Below the pieces are notes generated by a model that was not told the DNA's origin, ran no database searches, and saw only the letters and a list, made by a program, of their open reading frames with translations. Position numbers and translations under genes: made by a program. From Paenibacillus massiliensis subsp. panacisoli DSM 21345 (GTDB lineage Bacteria; Bacillota; Bacilli; Paenibacillales; Paenibacillaceae), in the NCBI RefSeq assembly GCF_000426545.1, contig NZ_AUFO01000012.1:62001-126000 (forward strand): a DNA stretch of 64,000 bases, written 5' to 3'. The stretch's first letter is position 1. Each line of letters opens with the position of its first letter. Shown one piece after another: positions 60,533-64,000 of this stretch.

Positions 60533-62530
60533 TTACGCCGGAAAACGAACTACTCTATACTCATAAGAACCAAGCTCGAGTGGCCCGGGAGGCAGCTGTT
60601 GTCCGCTCAGGGCGTCCTCTCCCAAGTACGGAAGTGTGACGGAGCCGCCATGACCGTCCATATTGACGATTACCCATAGCTCGTAGCCCTCTCCCTGGCG
60701 GGGACAGACAATGGTCCCCGAGGTGACATCACTCCGCAACCGAACCTCGGATTGCGCTGCATAATGATCAATCAGCTTGCGTAGCAGCAGATCTCCGTCG
60801 TCACCGGTTGGCAGCGAGCCCAGCATGACGACGGACCCGCGTCCATAGCTGCGTTCGGTAACAAAGGACAAGCCGGGTGTCAGTCCGCCGATGACTTCCC
60901 CTATACTGACCGCCTCGCCGGGAAGTGGGTCGAAGAGGGCACTCCATAACGATAAATCCGCCGAGACACCGAAGGCATGGCCGATCGACCCGGATTGCTC
61001 CATCGGGTACGTATACTTCGTCTTGACACCAGCCAACTGTTCGAGCTCCTTGCCCAGCGCAGCATCTGTATGAATCGTATGTTCTTGGGTTCGTCCACCG
61101 CTCAGTGGACCTACAATCCAGGTGCCACCCTCGGCTACAAATTGCCGAGCCTTAGCCAAGTACTCGGGAGATATATAATGAACGAACGGTGTGAGCAGTA
61201 GCTTGTATCCACTAAGCTCAGCTCCCTCCGGCAGCAGGTCGCGATGAATCCCCATGTTCAGCACGCGCTTGTAGTAATCCCCTAGCAGTCCACGGTAATT
61301 CAATCCCCGATGCGGCTCTGTTGCGAGGTACGCCTTGGTACGGTCTGAATAAGTAATGGCTACTTCGGCCTGCACGGGATGGCTATGAAGTAGGCAGGGC
61401 TCTAGCTCGCGTCGAGCAGACTCCACCTCCAGGACGTTGGCATAGCCTACCCCGTAATCGCCCCAAGCGCTTAGCACGGCACTGTGCGTCTGCTCACTGC
61501 CGCTGCGCTGCTGTCGCCAGAGCCAGTAGCAGAACGCTTCAGCTCCCAGCGCATAGGCAGCTACCGCCTCAGCCTTCAGATATCCATTCGGATGCGGATG
61601 AGCATAGCTCTTCAGTGAGCCCGCGAAGGAGGAGCTTGTCTCCATGATCCAGAAGCTCCGGCCCGGCTTGAAATTACGCCACAGGTCACAGTTCAGAAGA
61701 TACGCGTGCACGTTCTCCTGTGAGGCGTAGGTATCGTATGAGGCGAAGTCGAGATTCTGGTACAGCCGTTCATTATCCACATGAAAGGCAACGCTGCTGT
61801 TGTGCGTGATGGGAGCATCCGAATAGCGACGCAGGACAGCCGCCTGCTCATCTGCGAATTCCGCGATCTTCTCCATGGAGAAGAGACGGTACATAGTCCA
61901 CAGCGAGGAGCTATGCAGGAATGGAGCTGGTCCCGGCTGGGGCACCTGATCGAAGCGCTGATAGCGCTGATTCCAGATATTCGTTCCCCAAGCTTCATTC
62001 AACTGCTCGATAGTACCGTAGCGTGCCTCCAGCCATTCATGCCATAGCCCCAGGCAGGTGCTACACATACATTCGGCTACATGGGCTTTGAATTCATTGT
62101 CCAGCTGCCAGCCCACAAGGCCAGGCAATTGCCCGAGCTCCCGTGCGAGATGCTCTGCCAGAATGGCAGCCCGTTCCCGGAAATAAGGATGATTCGTGCA
62201 AATGTGCTGACGAGCTCCGTGCCCCATGACCGTGCCTTGCTGATCTACGAAGCAGCGTTCAGGATGCTGATGGGTCATCCAGATCGGCGGAGTAGGCGTA
62301 GGTGTGCACATGATCGTATCAATCCCGTGCCGATGCAGACGTTCAATGAAGTCGGCGAACGGCGTGATATTAATACGACCCTCCTCTGGCTCCAGCATAC
62401 TCCATACGAATTCCCCCATACGGACCAGATTAATTCCGGTCTCCTTCATCAGCCGAATATCCTGCTCCAGCACATCCTCATTCCACAGCTCGGGATACCA
62501 GGCGGCCCCGTGATACAGCTTAGCTGTCAT
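60533..62530 (-). CDS. Beta-galactosidase, GH42 family
   Basis: A 665-residue cytosolic glycosidase. The TIM barrel starts LYHGAAWYPELWNEDVLEQDI; acid/base Glu146 is in GWQLDNEF, the nucleophile is Glu298 in FWIMETSSS, and a zinc site is formed by Cys residues including CMCSTC (154-159). A trimerisation and a C-terminal beta domain follow. It removes terminal beta-galactose, for example from galacto-oligosaccharides or pectic galactan. ATG 62530 has AAGGAGG 10 nt upstream; the 16 extra codons are rejected. It is divergent from a sugar ABC permease operon, which suggests a joint uptake/degradation pathway. Confidence 0.92.
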   Translation of the reverse strand: MTAKLYHGAAWYPELWNEDVLEQDIRLMKETGINLVRMGEFVWSMLEPEEGRINITPFADFIERLHRHGIDTIMCTPTPTPPIWMTHQHPERCFVDQQGTVMGHGARQHICTNHPYFRERAAILAEHLARELGQLPGLVGWQLDNEFKAHVAECMCSTCLGLWHEWLEARYGTIEQLNEAWGTNIWNQRYQRFDQVPQPGPAPFLHSSSLWTMYRLFSMEKIAEFADEQAAVLRRYSDAPITHNSSVAFHVDNERLYQNLDFASYDTYASQENVHAYLLNCDLWRNFKPGRSFWIMETSSSFAGSLKSYAHPHPNGYLKAEAVAAYALGAEAFCYWLWRQQRSGSEQTHSAVLSAWGDYGVGYANVLEVESARRELEPCLLHSHPVQAEVAITYSDRTKAYLATEPHRGLNYRGLLGDYYKRVLNMGIHRDLLPEGAELSGYKLLLTPFVHYISPEYLAKARQFVAEGGTWIVGPLSGGRTQEHTIHTDAALGKELEQLAGVKTKYTYPMEQSGSIGHAFGVSADLSLWSALFDPLPGEAVSIGEVIGGLTPGLSFVTERSYGRGSVVMLGSLPTGDDGDLLLRKLIDHYAAQSEVRLRSDVTSGTIVCPRQGEGYELWVIVNMDGHGGSVTLPYLGEDALSGQQLPPGPLELGSYEYRVVRFPA

Positions 62531-62865
62531 ATTCGTACAGCCTCCTTGTCTCGTTGGTGAGTAGATATTGCATTGCATACACCGAAACCAATTCTGATTG
62601 GCTCCTACCTGAATTTCTCCTATAGTAACTTAACAGGGGAAGCATAAGCGGCGGCGTCATTGCGCGCAATAGTAATGTTTTGCACCGTTTGCACTTTCTT
62701 GAAGAGGCCTAGTATCCGATCAAATCTGGCCAATAACAGCCCCGTTGAAAAAGTCTAATTGCCGGAAAATGCTCCTCATTCCATAATGAACTCACGCAAA
62801 GGATTGTGGCATTCCATGGCTGCTTCAATCGTAATTGTTGTGATGACAACCGGAGGTGATTCGTA
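62531..62865. promoter_or_regulatory. Divergent promoter region with 12-bp palindrome
   Basis: The 335-nt gap between the GH42 gene and the ABC permease gene contains the perfect palindrome ATTGCGCGCAAT (62659-62670) and, a few bases on, the direct repeat TTTGCAC (62679-62685, 62688-62694). The palindrome resembles operators of LacI/GntR-type sugar regulators. No promoter hexamers are certain. Confidence 0.45.
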
Positions 62866-63831
62866 ATGGAGCGTGGAGCAGTTCAGGACCTGGCGGCATC
62901 ACAGCCAAGACTGTATCCTAATAAATGGGCACTCCGCAAGAAGAGGCTGATCCGTGATCGTTGGCTGTATATTCTCTTGATCCCAGGTCTGCTGTATTTT
63001 CTGATATTCAAGTACATCCCGATGTGGGGAGTCATGTTAGCATTTAAGGACTATCAGCCGTTTTTGGGCTTTTGGAAGAGCGAATGGGTAGGGCTGGAGC
63101 ATTTCCGTGTGTTTTTTCAAAATCCCGATTTCTTCATGCTGCTGCGCAATACATTGATCCTGTCCTTCTATAATCTTATATTTTTCTTCCCGGCACCGAT
63201 CATACTGGCGCTGCTGCTGAATGAAATTCGGCTTTCCTTTTATAAGAAAACCATTCAAACTATGGTGTATGTACCACATTTCATCTCTATGGTTATTGTA
63301 GCAAGTATGTCTTATGTGCTCTTAACGACAGAAGGCGGTACAGTCAATGAAATTGTGTATGCGTTTACAGGGCAAAAAGTTGATTTCCTCGCCAATCCTG
63401 ACTGGTTCCGTCCGCTGATCATCCTCCAGACCATCTGGAAGGAGTGCGGCTGGGGGACAATCATTTTCCTGGCGGCGCTCTCTGGAGTAGATATGGAGCA
63501 GTACGAGGCGGCGACTGTGGACGGTGCGAACCGTTGGCGGCAGATCTGGCATATTACACTTCCAGCTATTCGTAGCACGATTGTTATTTTGTTGATTCTA
63601 CGTATGGGGACGATCCTCGACAACGGGTTTGAGCAAATCTATCTGATGATGAATGCACTCAACCGTGAAGTAGCGGAGGTATTCGATACGTACGTGTACA
63701 CACTGGGGATCACACAAGGTGCGTTCAGTTACAGTACCGCTGTGGGACTGTTCAAGTCCGTGATCGGCGTCATTATGGTACTGGGCACGAACTGGCTGGC
63801 CAAGAAGTTTGGCGAGTCCGGCATTTACTAA
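62866..63831 (+). CDS. Carbohydrate ABC transporter permease (LplB-like)
   Basis: A 321-residue permease of the CUT1 family. Six TM helices start at WLYILLIPGLLYFLIFKYIPMWG, followed by MLAFKDYQPFLGFWKSEWVGLEHF, typical of the LplB/YtcP pairs of Paenibacillus. The EAA loop that docks the ATPase is EAATVDGANRWRQIWHITLP. GGAGGTGATTCGTA precedes the ATG. The second permease begins 37 nt later. Oligosaccharides are the probable substrate, consistent with the divergent GH42 enzyme; no binding protein is visible before the window ends. Confidence 0.9.
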   Translation: MERGAVQDLAASQPRLYPNKWALRKKRLIRDRWLYILLIPGLLYFLIFKYIPMWGVMLAFKDYQPFLGFWKSEWVGLEHFRVFFQNPDFFMLLRNTLILSFYNLIFFFPAPIILALLLNEIRLSFYKKTIQTMVYVPHFISMVIVASMSYVLLTTEGGTVNEIVYAFTGQKVDFLANPDWFRPLIILQTIWKECGWGTIIFLAALSGVDMEQYEAATVDGANRWRQIWHITLPAIRSTIVILLILRMGTILDNGFEQIYLMMNALNREVAEVFDTYVYTLGITQGAFSYSTAVGLFKSVIGVIMVLGTNWLAKKFGESGIY

Positions 63832-63867
63832 GCTATGACTAAGATCTTCGGAAGGGAAGGATAGAGC

Positions 63868-64000
63868 GTGGCCAAACAATATAGAACTGCTGGAGGCGTG
63901 ACGTTTGACATCTTCAACTATGTCTTCCTCGGTCTAATCGGCATTGTAGCGATTATTCCGTTCATATTCGTCGTGTCCGGCTCCTTCGCGACGGAGGCAG
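63868..64000 (+). CDS. Carbohydrate ABC transporter permease (YtcP-like), 5' part
   Basis: The first 44 codons of a second permease, beginning at a GTG with GAAGGGAAGG upstream. The sequence GVTFDIFNYVFLGLIGIVAIIPFIFVVSGSFATEA is the usual N-terminal helix of YtcP/LplC-type subunits that pair with LplB-type permeases. The gene runs past the window end. Confidence 0.85.
   Translation, partial: MAKQYRTAGGVTFDIFNYVFLGLIGIVAIIPFIFVVSGSFATEA

Overview
The window comes from a Gram-positive, endospore-forming member of the Bacillales, most likely a Paenibacillus. Pointers are a PdaA-type spore-cortex deacetylase, a Spo0E-like phosphatase, a YjcZ-like small protein, CcdC/BdbC, MprF, strong AGGAGG ribosome-binding sites with many TTG/GTG starts, a receiver-SARP-type regulator, secreted pectate lyase and several carbohydrate enzymes. 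I see no rRNA, tRNA or CRISPR array.

Layout. 1-5.4 kb: 5' end of pdaA (minus), then a sensor-kinase locus (7TM hybrid kinase, single-domain receiver, receiver-SARP regulator), then an eight-unit 20-bp tandem repeat. 5.9-18.4 kb: neopullulanase-type amylase, PL9 pectate lyase, L-lactate dehydrogenase, a MerR-like coiled-coil protein with a Ser/Thr kinase, an ECF sigma/anti-sigma pair, gluconokinase and methionine aminopeptidase. 18.4-26.4 kb: an AT-rich accessory island bounded by a truncated acetyltransferase and an IS3-type relic. 26.5-46.5 kb: mostly core-like genes (ccdC, bdbC, nitroreductase, mprF, signal peptidase, lactonase, a 1711-residue DUF4132 protein, hydrolases, NAD(P)HX repair enzyme). 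46.7-50.8 kb: a peptide-signalling and secreted-protein module. 51-60.5 kb: a phosphonatase-like protein lacking catalytic residues, an AraC regulator and a nucleoside uptake/catabolism operon flanked by two inverted copies of a MITE-like repeat. 60.5-64 kb: a GH42 beta-galactosidase divergent from a sugar ABC permease operon.

The strongest candidate for an undescribed system is the eight-gene minus-strand operon at 18646-25979: methyltransferase, two dCTP-deaminase-fold proteins (one without the catalytic Glu), a stand-alone alanyl-tRNA-synthetase-like core, a metallophosphoesterase, two ATP-grasp ligases and an MFS exporter. Most genes overlap or nearly abut, and the operon is preceded by a sigma-A-like promoter whose -10 lies in a 16-bp perfect palindrome. 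The content suggests an exported amino-acyl or peptidyl (possibly nucleotide-linked) small molecule; this is inference.

The second candidate is at 46750-50822: a frameshifted HTH-TPR receptor resembling the AloR/AimR branch of RRNPP regulators, with a 33-residue peptide gene overlapping its 3' end, followed by a Spo0E-like gene, a frameshifted secreted protein and three small membrane proteins. Its downstream part is bracketed by two copies of a 34-bp hairpin repeat.
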